Shown: positions 8,870-21,093 of the stretch, one piece after another | Layout: the number at the start of each line of letters is the position of its first letter | Position numbering within the stretch: the first letter of the stretch is position 1 | Assembly: GCF_964019485.1 (NCBI RefSeq) | Contig: NZ_OZ026448.1 | Location: forward strand, 868,001 to 932,000 | Direction: 5' to 3' | DNA length: 64,000 nucleotides | Origin: Spiroplasma endosymbiont of Agriotes lineatus | GTDB taxonomy: Bacteria > Bacillota_I > Bacilli_A > Mycoplasmatales > Nriv7 | Position numbers and translations under genes: made by a program | The notes under the pieces: generated by a model | Seen by the model: only the letters and a program-made list of their open reading frames with translations | What the model was told of the DNA's origin: nothing | Databases searched by the model: none

Positions 8870-9669
8870 TTATATAGACATTTGTTTTCTAAAAATAACT
8901 GGAGATAAATAATTTAAACTGCCGTGTATTCTAAGATTATTTTATCAATTAATGTAATCAAATAATTCAAGTTCTAATTGTGCAAGATCATTGAATTTTC
9001 TACCATTAATAAATTCTGTTTTAAAAACTTTATAAGTTGCTTCAGCAACTGCATTATCATATGGACAACCCTTCGCACTCAATGATCTTTGAATTTTAAA
9101 TGTAGATAATAATTGATTAATTATATTATTTTTAAACTCATTACCTCGGTCGGTATGAAATATTTCAATTTTTGATAATGGTCTAGTAATTCGCATAATA
9201 AATAGCTTGATAAACCAACTCCGTATTTTTATTTGGTCCGGAACTATAACCAACAATCTCGCGCTTATACAAATCAATTAGGAGACACACATAAAATCAT
9301 TTAAAACCCACTTTTATATAAGTTAAGTCACTAACGATAATTTCATTTATTTTTCTGTTATTAAAGTCTCGGTTTACATACAATGTTATTTACTGGATCA
9401 TTATTTACTTGAATATTTTTGCATTTAAGTCTTGTTTTTGTGTACTTTGATATCAAATTATTGTTTTTCATAATGTTTCTAATTTTGCGTCTAGATAGGT
9501 TAATACTTTTATGAGCTAATACTACTTTGATTTTTCGAGCTCCATAGACTTGGCGGCTTTCGTTAAATGCACTGATAATTTCTTGATTATAATTATTCAC
9601 TATTTTCCTTGTGTATTTATTAATTTGATAATAGTAATTGGATTTTGAAATATTTAATAATTTACACAT
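8870..9669 (-). pseudogene. IS3 transposase OrfB, two frameshifts (copy B)
   Basis: The same protein as in copy A but interrupted by a 4-base duplication (ATAC) after NPVNNIV and a second (AATA) before MRITRPLSKIE. Catalytic motifs remain in separate frames. The adjacent orfA is intact. Confidence 0.85.
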
Positions 9670-9710
9670 TTTTCTTATCGAATATTTTTTCTTATTGCTA
9701 TTAATTATTG

Positions 9711-9989
9711 TTATTTTTTGGCCATTATCAGTGCGGCTTGCTTTAAAATGTCATTTTCCATTTTTAAGTCTTTAAGTTCTTTTCGTAAAGTTATTATTTC
9801 ATTTTCTTCTAGTTTGCGATTGTCTTTTGCTTTAAATGAACCAGAATTATTATAATTTTTAACTCAACTATAAATAGTTGGTTTTGGTAAATTATATTTT
9901 TTCCCTAAATTAATAACACTTTTGCCATTTTTGTATAGCATGACAATTTGTTTTTTAAATTCTTCAGAGTATGAGGTTTTATTTCCCAT
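9711..9989 (-). CDS. IS3-family transposase OrfA (copy B)
   Basis: 92 residues, HTH plus coiled coil, differing from copy A mainly at [13 protein letters not shown] (QF to QA). It ends at the A6 frameshift site as in copy A. Confidence 0.85.
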
Positions 9990-10157
9990 TTTTATATTCC
10001 TTCTTTCTTAATAATTTCGAAGTCTATATAATTATGGTCCAACTTATTGTAGCCTATCCATAGAAATCAGAAAAGAAATATATAAAAATTCATTATGAAA
10101 TAAATATAATAATAAAAATGATGATAGTTGAATTAATTATAAAGGTAATGCTGTAAC

Positions 10158-10385
10158 AAACAAATATAATAGATTTAAGTAAGTAAAAATATAAATTAAT
10201 ATATATTAGTAAAAATTTAATAATATTAATAATTTTTATTGTGTAAAAATTCAATAATATGATAGAATGGTAATGAATAAAAATGACAATAAAAAGAAGG
10301 GTAGGGTTAGTTTAGTAATTAAATAATATAATTAGCTGATTGTTTTACTTCTTCAAAACAATACCTAAGAAAACTAAACGCGACC
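10158..10385 (+). repeat. R-type element arm (R2 copy in unit 2)
   Basis: Same as 2489-2716, with the outward promoter pair and the end CTAAACGCGACC. Confidence 0.7.
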
Positions 10386-10412
10386 TTCATTAGTTTAAAG
10401 TTAGCAATATAT

Positions 10413-10445
10413 AAAAATTCCTTGTAAAATTACAAGGAATTTTTT
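10413..10445 (-). terminator. Rho-independent terminator (copy 2)
   Basis: Same 15-bp stem as at 2744-2776. Confidence 0.75.
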
Positions 10446-11279
10446 CTAATTCCCAAAATCAAAATTATTAGAATCAGGGCCTTTTCGTGATTGTGGTAAA
10501 CTATCAATTCACTTCATATGTTCATCACTAATTTTAAAATCATCAATCACACTATTTTCAATAATCCGCGCCTTATGCATTGACTTTAGAATTATTAAAC
10601 TTTGATGTTGATAAGTTCATCGTAAAAATAATTGTTGAATTGTTTTATTATATTCACGAGCAATCTGTTCACAACCTTCTGGTAAAGAATCATGATATTT
10701 CATTGTCCCCCAACCAATAATTACAATATTATTTTTTTGATGATATGCTAATTCCGTTTGATTTAATCCTGGATGAAACTCAATTTGATTAGCAACCGGT
10801 AACTCTTTAGCATCTTGTTTTAATTGTTCTAACTGTTAAATATTAAAATTACTAACACCAATCGCACAAGCTTTTTTAGCATGATATATTTCTTCTAATA
10901 ATTCTCAAGCAATTTTGCGATTATTTCACGGTCAATGCATTAAAAATAAATCAACAAATTCCAAACCTAATTTTTCTAACGAGTTATCAATCTCTTGTAA
11001 ATACTGTTCTTTTGTTAATTCATTACCTCAAAGTTTCGTTATAACAAAAATTTCACTGCAAGAAATATTACTTTCTTTAATTGCTTGACAAATGATTTAT
11101 TCATTCCCATAAATTTTAGCCGTATCACAATATGCCGATAACCCTGATTTAAGGCTTCTAAAATGGCTTGCTTACCTAATTTCATTATTTTCAATTTTAT
11201 ATGTTCCAAAACTCATAATTGGCATCATAATACCATTATGTAATTTAACTTTTTCATCTAAAATAGTACTTTTTTTCAT
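10446..11279 (-). pseudogene. Aldo/keto reductase, broken (copy 2)
   Basis: Same frameshifts and nonsense codons as the copy at 2777-3610; one base differs near 10857 in the text of the NFN region. Confidence 0.85.
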
Positions 11280-11322
11280 AAAAAACACCTTTATAAACAT
11301 TTATTTACTATATTTCGTTTTA

Positions 11323-11412
11323 TGGCGGAGAGTACGGGGTTCGAACCCGTGGAATCCTTTCGAATTCATCACCTTTCCAAGATGACTGTTTAAACCACTC
11401 ACACAACTCTCC
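11323..11412 (-). tRNA. tRNA-Ser (GGA), copy 2
   Basis: Identical to 3654-3743. Confidence 0.93.
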
Positions 11413-11423
11413 AGTGCTGCCGC

Positions 11424-11500
11424 CGCCGGTTAAGGAGAATTGAACTCTTGACCTCGCCCCCCTTACAATGAGTGTGCTCTACTGATTGATCCAAACCGGC
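11424..11500 (-). tRNA. Decayed tRNA-Thr-like gene (TGT), copy 2
   Basis: Same as 3755-3831. Bases just outside the 3' end differ between the two units (CTGCCGCC versus GTGCTGCC), again without an encoded CCA. Confidence 0.5.
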
Positions 11501-11544
11501 CCGGCAATTAATATTTCCTTCTCCATTATAACTTGTTTTCAATA

Positions 11545-12609
11545 TTAAATAAATGATAATAAAATATCATCTAAATTTTCTCATTTATCTTGATCACAAA
11601 AAAGAAAATTATTTTTAATATTTAGTTTCTTTTTTGTGATCAGTTTATTAATCTCATTTTTAAAATATTCATAAGCTACTTTATTTTGCTTTGTTCTCAA
11701 ATTAACACCTTCAAGTAGTCCTAATCCCATAATAAAAATTTGTGCATAATATTTCCTGTTTTGTAATTTTAGTAATTGTTTGCCGCCATAATGGATATTC
11801 ATTAGTATTTTGGAAGATAACTATTTGTGAATTTTTATGAAAAGAAATAGAACCCCTACCAACACTCAAATAATTCTGTAAAGTTCAATAACTATATTGA
11901 TGTTGTGATTTAATGCCTTTATTAGTAATAAAATTATTTTTCTCATAAGGTAAATAACCATTTTCTTTTAAAATATTTTTCAATCATTGATATTTAATTA
12001 CAACACAATTATTATCATCTTCATAATAACTAATATGATCAACAGATAATTTTCTTAAAATATTTAAATCGTTTTGAATAACAGCTTTAGAATATCCTTT
12101 TAAATTATAAAATAAATCAATTGCTTGATTTTTAAAACCATTAGTTAATGCTTTATTAATTTGATTAACATAATTAATATTATCACAATAATTATTTTGT
12201 GATAATACAGCCCTACTAAACGAAATTACTTTTCATATTAAACGATTGACACCATAACTATTTCATAACAAAAATAATTCATCATTATCATTACAATGTA
12301 ATTCTAAATTATATTCAATAATATTACTTGCTAATGGTTGTAATATGTTTAAAATTCGCTTTCATTGTTCAAAATCAAGGTCACGAGAACAATTAACAGC
12401 AATATATATTGTTTGTAACTGTTGTAAATTTTCTTGCTCACGAATTATTTCTTGTTCAATATTATCAATAATAATATTGAAATCTTATTTAACAATTAAT
12501 TTTTGATTAATAATTTGCAATTGATGATTTCTATCATTTTTAATAAAAAGATTTACAAATAAATTAAAATACATTTTAACTTGAATTAAACTTAATTTTT
12601 TTTCTTCCT
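11545..12609 (-). pseudogene. Hypothetical protein, broken (copy 2)
   Basis: Duplicate of 3876-4940 with the same stop and frameshift. Confidence 0.6.
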
Positions 12610-13678
12610 AATAATCAAATCGTAATCGCGATAACAAAAAACATAATCAAAATAATCATTAATCAAATTCATAAACAGCGACGATTTATTGCCCGCTTTA
12701 ATTCATACATTTCATATGGATTAATAATTTCATAACCATAAAAACCAATAATATTAGCTTTTCTTTTACTAAAAAAATAATATTTAATACTTGTAAAAAA
12801 ACAAGGCAAATAATATTCCTGTTAAAATAATAATTTCTGTTGTTAAATCTCTAATCGTCATATCTAAAATTAAAAAACCAAAAATTTTTGGTTGGATTGC
12901 TCCTGATAATCCACAAAGAATAGCAATGATCATAGCACCAATAATATACAAAGGAAAAGCTACTCAGTTAATAATAATACTACGAATATGCATTTTTCGA
13001 TAATTAGCGATAATAAAATTAGGAATAACATTATTTCCTAATTTAGCTTTTTTTAAATATCCTTCCACTTCTTTTTTAATTTTAATTCAATCAAATAAAG
13101 AAATAAAAAATAAACCTAATGACACAATACATAATGATATCATTAAAATTGAATGAGGAATTAAATTTTCATTGTCAATAACAATATTTTGGTGCTTTAA
13201 AAATCATAAAATTAACGGTATTGAAGAAAAGATTATTCCTAAAAAACCAATAATCATTGTTAAAACCAAACGATATTTTTTATTACAAATCTCATTAGCA
13301 ATTTCCTTAGGAATAGTTTTTAAACTTAACGAACGATAAGATAATTATTGTGCTTCTGGTTCGTGGTTCATTATAAGATAAATATAGTTCTTGATGTGAT
13401 TTTTGATATAGTATTGGACTATAATCATTATGATTATCTTCTAAAAAATCATTAGGTGATGAATCTAATATTTGTTGTTGTGGATATCGATAAGAGTTAT
13501 TGTTGTCGCATTTTGTTGATACGGCTTCCCGCCAAATTCACGATTATAACCATTTTTAGGGCTATAAATTCTTGCTTTTGGTAAATTATAATTTTTTTCA
13601 TAATATGATGTTGGTTCTTTAATATCAGAATTAAAACATTTTTTATCATCAACTGTAAATTCATAACGATTATTAATT
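12592..13678 (-). pseudogene. Membrane protein, 3' part (copy 2)
   Basis: Duplicate of 4923-6010, but lacking the one-base insertion near 5274, so the segment AFPLYIIGAMIIAILCGLSG and the following LILDMTIRDLTTEIIILTGI read through in one frame. The other lesions are shared. Confidence 0.65.
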
Positions 13679-15007
13679 GGGATTGTACAATTAACCTGTG
13701 TCTCTAAGTAATTAACTTAAATTCACTCTGCTCTGTCTTCAAATTTTATCATTAAATGTGAAATTGCACTACCCCAATTTTGAATTGACATTGTTCATTT
13801 TTTAGTCATATTTTGAAATGCTAAATAAAATATTTTAAAAACTGATAAATCATTAGGAAAAATCTTTTTATTTTTAATGACTTTTCTTGATTGACTATTA
13901 ACAGACTCTATTGCATTAGTTGTATAAATAATTATTCTAAATTCTTGAGGATATTCAAGAAAAATTATTAAATTATCTCAGTTATTTTTTCATGATTTAG
14001 CAATTTGGGGGTATTTTTTATCTCACTTTTCAGCAAAATTGTCTAAAGCAACTAACGCTATTTCTTCATTAATTGCTGTATAAATTGATTTTAAATCATT
14101 AGCTACCAGTTTGCGATCTTTGTAAGGAACAAATTTTAAACTATTACGAATTTGATGAACAATACATAATTGATGTTGTGTTTTTGAAAAAACAGCTTCT
14201 ATTGCATCAGACATTCCTGTTAAATTATCACTACAAGCAACAAGAATATCTTGTAATCCGCGATTTTTCATTTCCGTAAGATTATTCAGTCAAAATTTGG
14301 CTCCCTCATTTTCACTAATTCACATTCCTAAAATATCTTTTAAGCTATTTATATTAATTCCTAAGGCAAGATAAACTGCTTTATTTATTATTCGTTTATC
14401 TTGCTTTACTTTAACAACAATACAATCAAAATAAACAATCTGATAAATCTTCTCTAAATGTTTAATTTGTCACATTTTAACTTCTTCAATAATATCATTA
14501 GTTATTTGAATAATTAAACTTTCTGAAACTTCTGCTCCGTGATAGAATCCTTGCAATTGTGCTTTGATATCAGAAATTGTCATTCCTCTTGCATATAAAG
14601 AAATTACTTTTTGATCAAAGTTATCAAATTTTCTTTGTCTTTTTGGAATAATTACTGGTTCAAAAGTACTATTTCGATCTCTTGGTACATCAATTACGAT
14701 TGAACCATTTTTAAGTAATAATGGTTTTTTGTGTGTTGCCATTTCTTTTATTATGATTCTCATCAGTTTCAAGATGATCTTTAATTTCCGTATTTAACAT
14801 TCTTTCAGTTAATTTTTTGATAAATTCCTGAAAAATATTATTACTTTTAAATAAATTTTGTGGATTATCAATATTTTCTAAAAAATAATCAACAACTTTA
14901 GCAATTGTATCAGGTTCTTTTTTTATTTTTTTTTGTCATTTTCTGTTCTCCTTCGTTTAAGTATAATTCAGAATGAATTATCGAGACACAGAATTTTGGA
15001 CAGCCCC
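13679..15007 (-). mobile_element. IS256-family element, copy 2
   Basis: Duplicate of 6011-7339, at the same insertion point. Confidence 0.85.
13717..14939 (-). pseudogene. IS256/Mutator-type transposase, frameshifted (copy 2)
   Basis: Identical lesions to the gene at 6049-7271. Confidence 0.85.
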
Positions 15008-15160
15008 GATTAATAATACTCGAGGAACATCATTTTGCTTTTGTTTTCTTTCGCAAGGAAAATATGGATCAAGTTGCTCTGCCTTTAATTTATTATCATT
15101 AAGTCGCTTTTGTTCTACTTTATTAAAAAACTTATCCATTATTTTTTCTTTTCATGACAT
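15008..15160 (-). pseudogene. Membrane protein, 5' fragment (copy 2)
   Basis: Duplicate of 7340-7492. Confidence 0.6.
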
Positions 15161-15189
15161 ATCTTATTGCCTACCTTATAAAAATATAA

Positions 15190-15444
15190 CTATTTATTTT
15201 TTAATGCTTGCCTCATTTTAATTATTTCTGATTCAATATTATAAATTAATTTTTCATTTTTAAACTTTTCTCAAGATGAATTTTTAATATTACGATTGCG
15301 ATAACTAATAACTAATAAAATTGCACTAATAATTGCAATAAATACTATCCCAATAATAATACAAGATATAATTAAATGTTGAATTAATAAATTTTGACCT
15401 AAAATATTAATATAATCTTTTTCACTACTTAGAAATAGTTGCAA
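15190..15444 (-). CDS. Small membrane protein, 84 aa, TTG start (copy 2)
   Basis: Identical to 7522-7776, including the promoter at 15484-15511. Confidence 0.65.
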
Positions 15445-15525
15445 AATAATTACCTTCTTTTATTATCTTTAAATTACATAATGATTATATCGTAATCATT
15501 ACATTTTTTAAATAATTAATTTTAG

Positions 15526-15558
15526 GTGGTTGCGTTTAGTTTTCTTAGGTATTGCTTT
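15526..15558 (-). repeat. R-type element end remnant (R3, copy 2)
   Basis: Duplicate of 7858-7890. Confidence 0.65.
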
Positions 15559-15740
15559 GAAGAAGTAGACTTCTTGCATAACCTATCAAAATAATTGCAA
15601 ATATTTGTAAAAAAGACACTAATAGCAATTTATAATTTTAATTAATTATGTCTTTTATTTAAAAATTTAATATTTTGCCACAATAAAAAAATGATTTTAT
15701 TATTTAAATTATTTAATTTTAAATAAATCTTCTATGCTAA

Positions 15741-16491
15741 CTATAATAATTGCAAATTATATATAAATTGAGGCAATTAAATTAAATCTTAAACTAAATC
15801 GTTTTCTACGATTACGATATTTTTCTGTGATAATTTTAAATTTTTTAAGAACAGCAAAAATATTTTTAATAACAATTCTCATTGTTAAAATTATTTTATT
15901 ATGTTGTTTTTGTGCTTTATTTAAAGGGTTTTTCTTTGTTTTCTTTGTGTGTATTAAAACATTATTATGATTTTTTTGTATTCCTTGATAACCACTATCA
16001 ACTATTAATTTGGTATTTTTTAAAATTGAGATTTTTGATTCTTTAAATAAAGCATAATCATGTTTTTTTCCAAGCGAAAAATTTGTTGCAATAATTTTTT
16101 TGGTTTCTTGTTCGATAATTACTTGTGTTTTAATGGTGTGTTTTTTCTTTTTTCCTGAATAAGATTGTTTTTGTCTTTTTTTGGGCGTTGAATTGGTGTT
16201 TCTGTTGCATCAATAATAATTGTTTTATCATTAAAATAATCATTTATTAGCGTTTTTTTACCAGCAACTTGTTGAAAATCAGAGTGTTTAATTAATATAT
16301 CTTCAATTCATTTGATATTTCGATAACAACTAGATTCACTAATATCAAAACTTTTACCAAGATGAAAAAAAAGTACGTTATTCTCGTCAATATGATAAAG
16401 TCATTAATAACCGATTTTCTAAGGATAATTTATTATTTTTACCATCTTTTTTAAATTTTTCTATTTCAGCTACTTATAAAATATCTAACAT
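15741..16491 (-). pseudogene. IS5-family-like transposase, broken (copy 2)
   Basis: Duplicate of 8073-8823, cut by IS copy C instead of copy B. Confidence 0.7.
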
Positions 16492-16537
16492 TTTATTAAA
16501 AGTAACTTTGGATTGGCAACCCTTTTTAGGACAATTT

Positions 16538-17337
16538 TTATATAGACATTTGTTTTCTAAAAATAACTGGAGATAAATAATTTAAACTGCCGTGTATTCT
16601 AAGATTATTGTATCAATTAATGTAATCAAATAATTCAAGTTCTAATTGTGCAAGATCATTGAATTTTCTACCATTAATAAATTCTGTTTTAAAAACTTTA
16701 TAAGTTGCTTCAGCAACTGCATTATCATATGGACAACCCTTCGCACTCAATGATCTTTGAATTTTAAATGTAGATAATAATTGATTAATTATATTATTTT
16801 TAAACTCATTACCTCGGTCGGTATGAAATATTTCAATTTTTGATAATGGTCTAGTAATTCGCATAATAAATAGCTTGATAAACCAACTCCGTATTTTTAT
16901 TTGGTCCGGAACTATAACCAACAATCTCGCGCTTATACAAATCAATTAGGAGACACACATAAAATCATTTAAAACCCACTTTTATATAAGTTAAGTCACT
17001 AACGATAATTTCATTTATTTTTCTGTTATTAAAGTCTCGGTTTACATACAATGTTATTTACTGGATCATTATTTACTTGAATATTTTTGCATTTAAGTCT
17101 TGTTTTTGTGTACTTTGATATCAAATTATTGTTTTTCATAATGTTTCTAATTTTGCGTCTAGATAGGTTAATACTTTTATGAGCTAATACTACTTTGATT
17201 TTTCGAGCTCCATAGACTTGGCGGCTTTCGTTAAATGCACTGATAATTTCTTGATTATAATTATTCACTATTTTCCTTGTGTATTTATTAATTTGATAAT
17301 AGTAATTGGATTTTGAAATATTTAATAATTTACACAT
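16538..17337 (-). pseudogene. IS3 transposase OrfB, two frameshifts (copy C)
   Basis: Same two 4-base insertions as copy B. Confidence 0.85.
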
Positions 17338-17378
17338 TTTTCTTATTGAATATTTTTTCTTATTGCTATTAATTATTG

Positions 17379-17657
17379 TTATTTTTTGGCCATTATCAGT
17401 GCGGCTTGCTTTAAAATGTCATTTTCCATTTTTAAGTCTTTAAGTTCTTTTCGTAAAGTTATTATTTCATTTTCTTCTAGTTTGCGATTGTCTTTTGCTT
17501 TAAATGAACCAGAATTATTATAATTTTTAACTCAACTATAAATAGTTGGTTTTGGTAAATTATATTCTTTCCCTAAATTAATAACACTTTTGCCATTTTT
17601 GTATAGCATGACAATTTGTTTTTTAAATTCTTCAGAGTATGAGGTTTTATTTCCCAT
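17379..17657 (-). CDS. IS3-family transposase OrfA (copy C)
   Basis: 92 residues, like copies A and B with the substitution LGKEYN for LGKKYN. Confidence 0.85.
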
Positions 17658-17866
17658 TTTTATATTCCTTCTTTCTTAATAATTTCGAAGTCTATATAAT
17701 TATGATCAAATGTAATATACCACAGACTTATGACAAGAACAAGAAGTTTTTTAAAAAAGGGATGATAAATTATCAAATAATACAGGAAATTTTTTAAAAT
17801 GGTTTATAATTAAAATCCAAGGTAAAGAAATTGCAGATTAAATTTGGAGAAAGATTGTTTGATTAT

Positions 17867-17894
17867 TTGACAAATTTTATTAATTAGTAAAAAT
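17867..17894 (+). promoter_or_regulatory. Candidate promoter of the secreted toxin-like gene
   Basis: Consensus TTGACA at 17867-17872; the -10 about 17 bp downstream is AT-rich (TAGTAAAAAT) but not a clean TATAAT. The ribosome site GAAAGGGA is at 17899-17906, ahead of the ATG at 17917. Confidence 0.4.
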
Positions 17895-17916
17895 TCACGA
17901 AAGGGATTTAATTAAT

Positions 17917-19821
17917 ATGAAAAAATTATTAGGAATTTTGAGAACAATAACAATAGCAGGAGGTGGAATGTCAGGAATTGTTGGAAATGCATCAGCTTCA
18001 GAAAAAAATGAAATTAATTATTTACAAACAAGTAATTTAGAAAATTTAAATAGAAATAAAAGAGACAATGACTATGAATATGGTTCTTTTGCAAGCGGTA
18101 ACAGAAAAATTAAATTTTATGGTTATGATGATTGATATAAAGGTGAAATTAAATTAAATCCATATAGTTCTAAAATAGAATTTACGGGGAATAGTTCTTA
18201 TTTTCATAGATATTTTGCAAGTGGTAATAATACAAAATATTTACAAATAACTATTTTTGATAATTCTAATTATAAAATAAAAGATATTGAAATCGGCACA
18301 AGAGATTGAATGCAAAAAGTTATTGAAGATAATAATTTAAAAAATGGAATAAATTATGAAAATGGATATAAAATTGTGGTTTATACAAAAGAACCATGAA
18401 GAACTTGATTTAATATCGATAACATAAATAATTGAACAAGATATGCTCATGTAGATAGTTGTTGTTGAGATTATACTAAAACATTTTTTATTAAAAATAA
18501 TAATTTAGTTACATATGATTCTTTTGGTGATTTAAATCATATTATTACAAATACAAATTTAGGTTGATTAAATAATAATAATAAACATACTATTTTAGAT
18601 GCTGTAAAAAAAGTAAATCCTAATTTAGATATTAATAAAGTTGGAATTAGTAATATAACAGCTACTTATGCAAATATTAATGGATATAATTCAAATAAGT
18701 ATAGAAATTATAAAAAAGTTAGTTTTACAGTTAAACCAGATTTAAAAAATATTATTAGAAATAAATCATTACATAATTTAAATAATAATAGCGATATAGC
18801 AATTTTAAATGAATTAAATTATTTAAATCCCAATTTAGATATTTCACAATTAGAAGTTAAAGAAAAAAGTAATATTTTTGCAACAATCAGAGCAAAAATC
18901 GATAGTGATAAGTACTTTGGTGAAAAGAAAATATATTATTCAATAAATAATCAAATGAATAGAATAATTAATTTGGATGAATTAATTAAAAAAGGTATAT
19001 TTTTAGGTTTTAGAGATAAAAATCAAGGAATTACTATAAAAGAAATTAAAAATATTAATACAAGTAATCTAATATATTCAAATGTAACAGCAACAAAAAA
19101 TATTGAACCAACATACACTAAAAATAGTAAAAGTATTTGTTTTGGAACAACCACATTATTCCATAACTTACCTACAAAAAAGAATATGAAAACCCCAAGT
19201 TGTAAATACACAAAAGAAACAACCGTAAATTCTCAAATTACTACAGGTTTAAGTAAAACAAAAAGTGAAGAAACAAGAATAGAAAAAACTTCTACTTCAA
19301 GTATGGAACATAATTGAAATATTAAATTAAATGCAAGTGGAGGAATATGACCTTTTTCTAATGTTTCTGAAACAATCGGAGCCGGAGGTTCTTATGGTTC
19401 TTCCGAAACAAATACATCCTCAGAAGCAAAAACTTTAAGTAATACATTTGATTTTTCAAACAGTAAAACAAATGAATATAAAGAAGCTTCAGAAGTAGAA
19501 TTACCGTCACAAGAAATTGAAGTTAACCCAAACCAAAAAATAAAAGTTACTGCTTCATTAGATGAAGTTTTAACACAAGTAACATTAAAATTAACACAAA
19601 ATATTTATGGCGAAATTACTTCACAAATAACAAGTAAAAGTAATGAAGAAAAATCATTTAAAATTTCAATTAAAGAAATTATGCAAAAATTAAAACAATA
19701 TAATCTTTTACCACAAGAAATTACTATAAATAATAACGATAGTATAACTTTTAACGGAAATGCAAATAGGGCATTAAAACAAGGATTTGATAGTAATATT
19801 GAGTTTCATGAAGTAAAATAA
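17917..19821 (+). CDS. Secreted protein with ETX/MTX2-like (aerolysin-type) pore-forming C-terminal region
   Basis: 634 residues, one continuous frame with TGA as Trp. A Sec signal peptide (MKKLLGILRTITIAGGGMSG, cleavage likely after NASA at about 27) has no lipobox, so export into the medium is expected. Two or three related repeats follow (about residues 225-275, 295-345 and 350-390; shared core VNPNLDIN / LNPNLDIS then a short beta-rich stretch), a unit I recall from other Spiroplasma surface proteins. From about residue 408 the text resembles ETX/MTX2 toxins: TKETTVNSQITTGLSKTKSE, long Ser/Thr runs with alternating hydrophobicity, a Gly-rich turn, then ELPSQEIEVNPNQKIKVTAS, like the family's 'VPP...' strand before the final sheet. 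Role as a beta-pore-forming toxin against host cells is inference from this pattern. The gene is intact among mostly broken neighbours. Confidence 0.65.
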
Positions 19822-19923
19822 AAATGAGAAAATATTAAGTATTTTAGGAATAACCACTTTAATCATAATTTAGAACAACAAGTTAAATATTTTGTAAAAA
19901 ATAATTATTTAAACTTCTAGAAA

Positions 19924-21014
19924 TTACTTTGTTAAAAATTTTTGTAATATTTGAAATGGCGACTTATTTTGCAGTGATGAATGAGGGCGTTCAAAATTAT
20001 AAAAGTAATAATATTTATTTAAATAATGTTGAAGTTCATTTTGATTTAATTTTTTATCCTTGGAATAAAATAATTTGTTATAATGTTGGTGAAATCGTTC
20101 GATCTTCCCATTAGATTGAGGCGAACGAATCGGTGTGGTTTCGTCGACAATTCCGTTTCTCGAAAGAAAGGTTGTAAAAGCCCTTTCTTTTACTTTGTAC
20201 GATTTTTTATTACTTCAGTTAGTAGTAGTAAATTCGGGAGCATTATCAGTACGAAGGCGTTTAATGGTTATGCCAAGTTCTCCGAAATTTTTTATTGCTC
20301 TTTGCACGGCATTAAGGGCATTGTTAGTTCCTAAACTAAACTATCATAAACATAACCAAATGTGCTATGCGTGTCATTTCGTCAATGAAATCATAAATGT
20401 AATATTTTTTATCAACCGGAAAACTTGATGTAGTAATGATTTTGGCATCCATTTGTAAAAGACCGATATCGGAGAACTTCATGACGCTTAAAATGGCGTT
20501 TAGTTTGTTTGATTTGTTGTTTTAATTCTTTTCAACGAGAGTCAGATTTAATTCAGCGATAAAAGGTTTTGATGTTTTTAGGAACTTCTGAATTTTTAAT
20601 ATCGTGAAAACCGATTTTTAAATTGTTAAATAAAGAATACATTCCGCCGGCTTGAAGATTTTTGTAATCAAAATATAAATCACATACTTTTTTGCGAGAA
20701 TTTAAACTATATTGATAATTTAAACTTTGTGGTTTTGTAGTTTTAAACAATAACGAATCTAAATTGTCAGCATAATAACCAGTCATAATTTTTTGTGCTC
20801 AACGATAAAAAGTTTTCGTCGCATTCTTAAAATATTTTTTAATAAGTTTTGTTAAAGTAGTTTCTTGAATATAGAAATAAGTGCATAAATTTAAATAGGC
20901 CGTAATGCGTTTTTTAGTTTTATAGTAATAAGGATTATGACAATTAGCACTTAATCAACTTTGAACTTTTGCTTTTAAATCAGCTAAATCAGCTCGGGAA
21001 ATAATATATTTCAT
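19924..21014 (-). pseudogene. Plectrovirus (SpV1)-type transposase, rve integrase core, broken
   Basis: Starts MKYIISRADLADLKAKVQSW. An N-terminal HTH region is followed by an integrase core with Asp in DIGLLQMDAKIITT, Asp in LRTDNAPEFTTT and Glu in SPQSNGKIERFHQHYN, and a C-terminal FERPHSSLQNKSPFQIL. SpV1 phages of S. citri carry a transposase gene of this kind. A frameshift after KRHFKRHEV and another near IAFGYVYDSL break the frame. It is transcribed with the rest of the phage remnant. About 100 bp to its left (19822-19923) hold nothing recognisable. Confidence 0.8.
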
Positions 21015-21093
21015 TTTTTTAAACTCCTTAAATTAAGAAAATCGCATTACAAAAAATACGATTTTCAAAAATATTTATTAAATTATTAGTTAA

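Larger units (their letters stand above)
8841..10060 (-). mobile_element. IS3-family (IS150-like) insertion sequence, copy B
   Basis: 1220 bp, about 98% like copy A by eye. It has both terminal repeats but two 4-base insertions in orfB (near 9190 and 9376) that also occur in copy C, so B is not functional on its own. It is the internal junction of the tandem duplication. Confidence 0.9.
8841..16508. repeat. Tandem duplication, unit 2 (IS copy B plus 6.45-kb segment)
   Basis: Second copy of 1180-8840; gene content and lesions are the same apart from a handful of point differences (for example 3746-3755 versus 11415-11424, and the missing base near 12942). IS copy C at 16509 continues the periodicity. 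Confidence 0.93.
16509..17708 (-). mobile_element. IS3-family (IS150-like) insertion sequence, copy C, right end missing
   Basis: It shares the two 4-base insertions of copy B. The match ends at ...TATATAATTATGATC (17708), about 25 bp short of the terminal repeat seen in copies A and B, so the right end has been lost by a deletion or rearrangement that also defines the end of the array. Confidence 0.88.

Noticed and set aside
19929..20428. Three overlapping plus-strand frames
   Set aside because: They are antisense to the plectrovirus transposase pseudogene, whose minus-strand text shows clear catalytic motifs.
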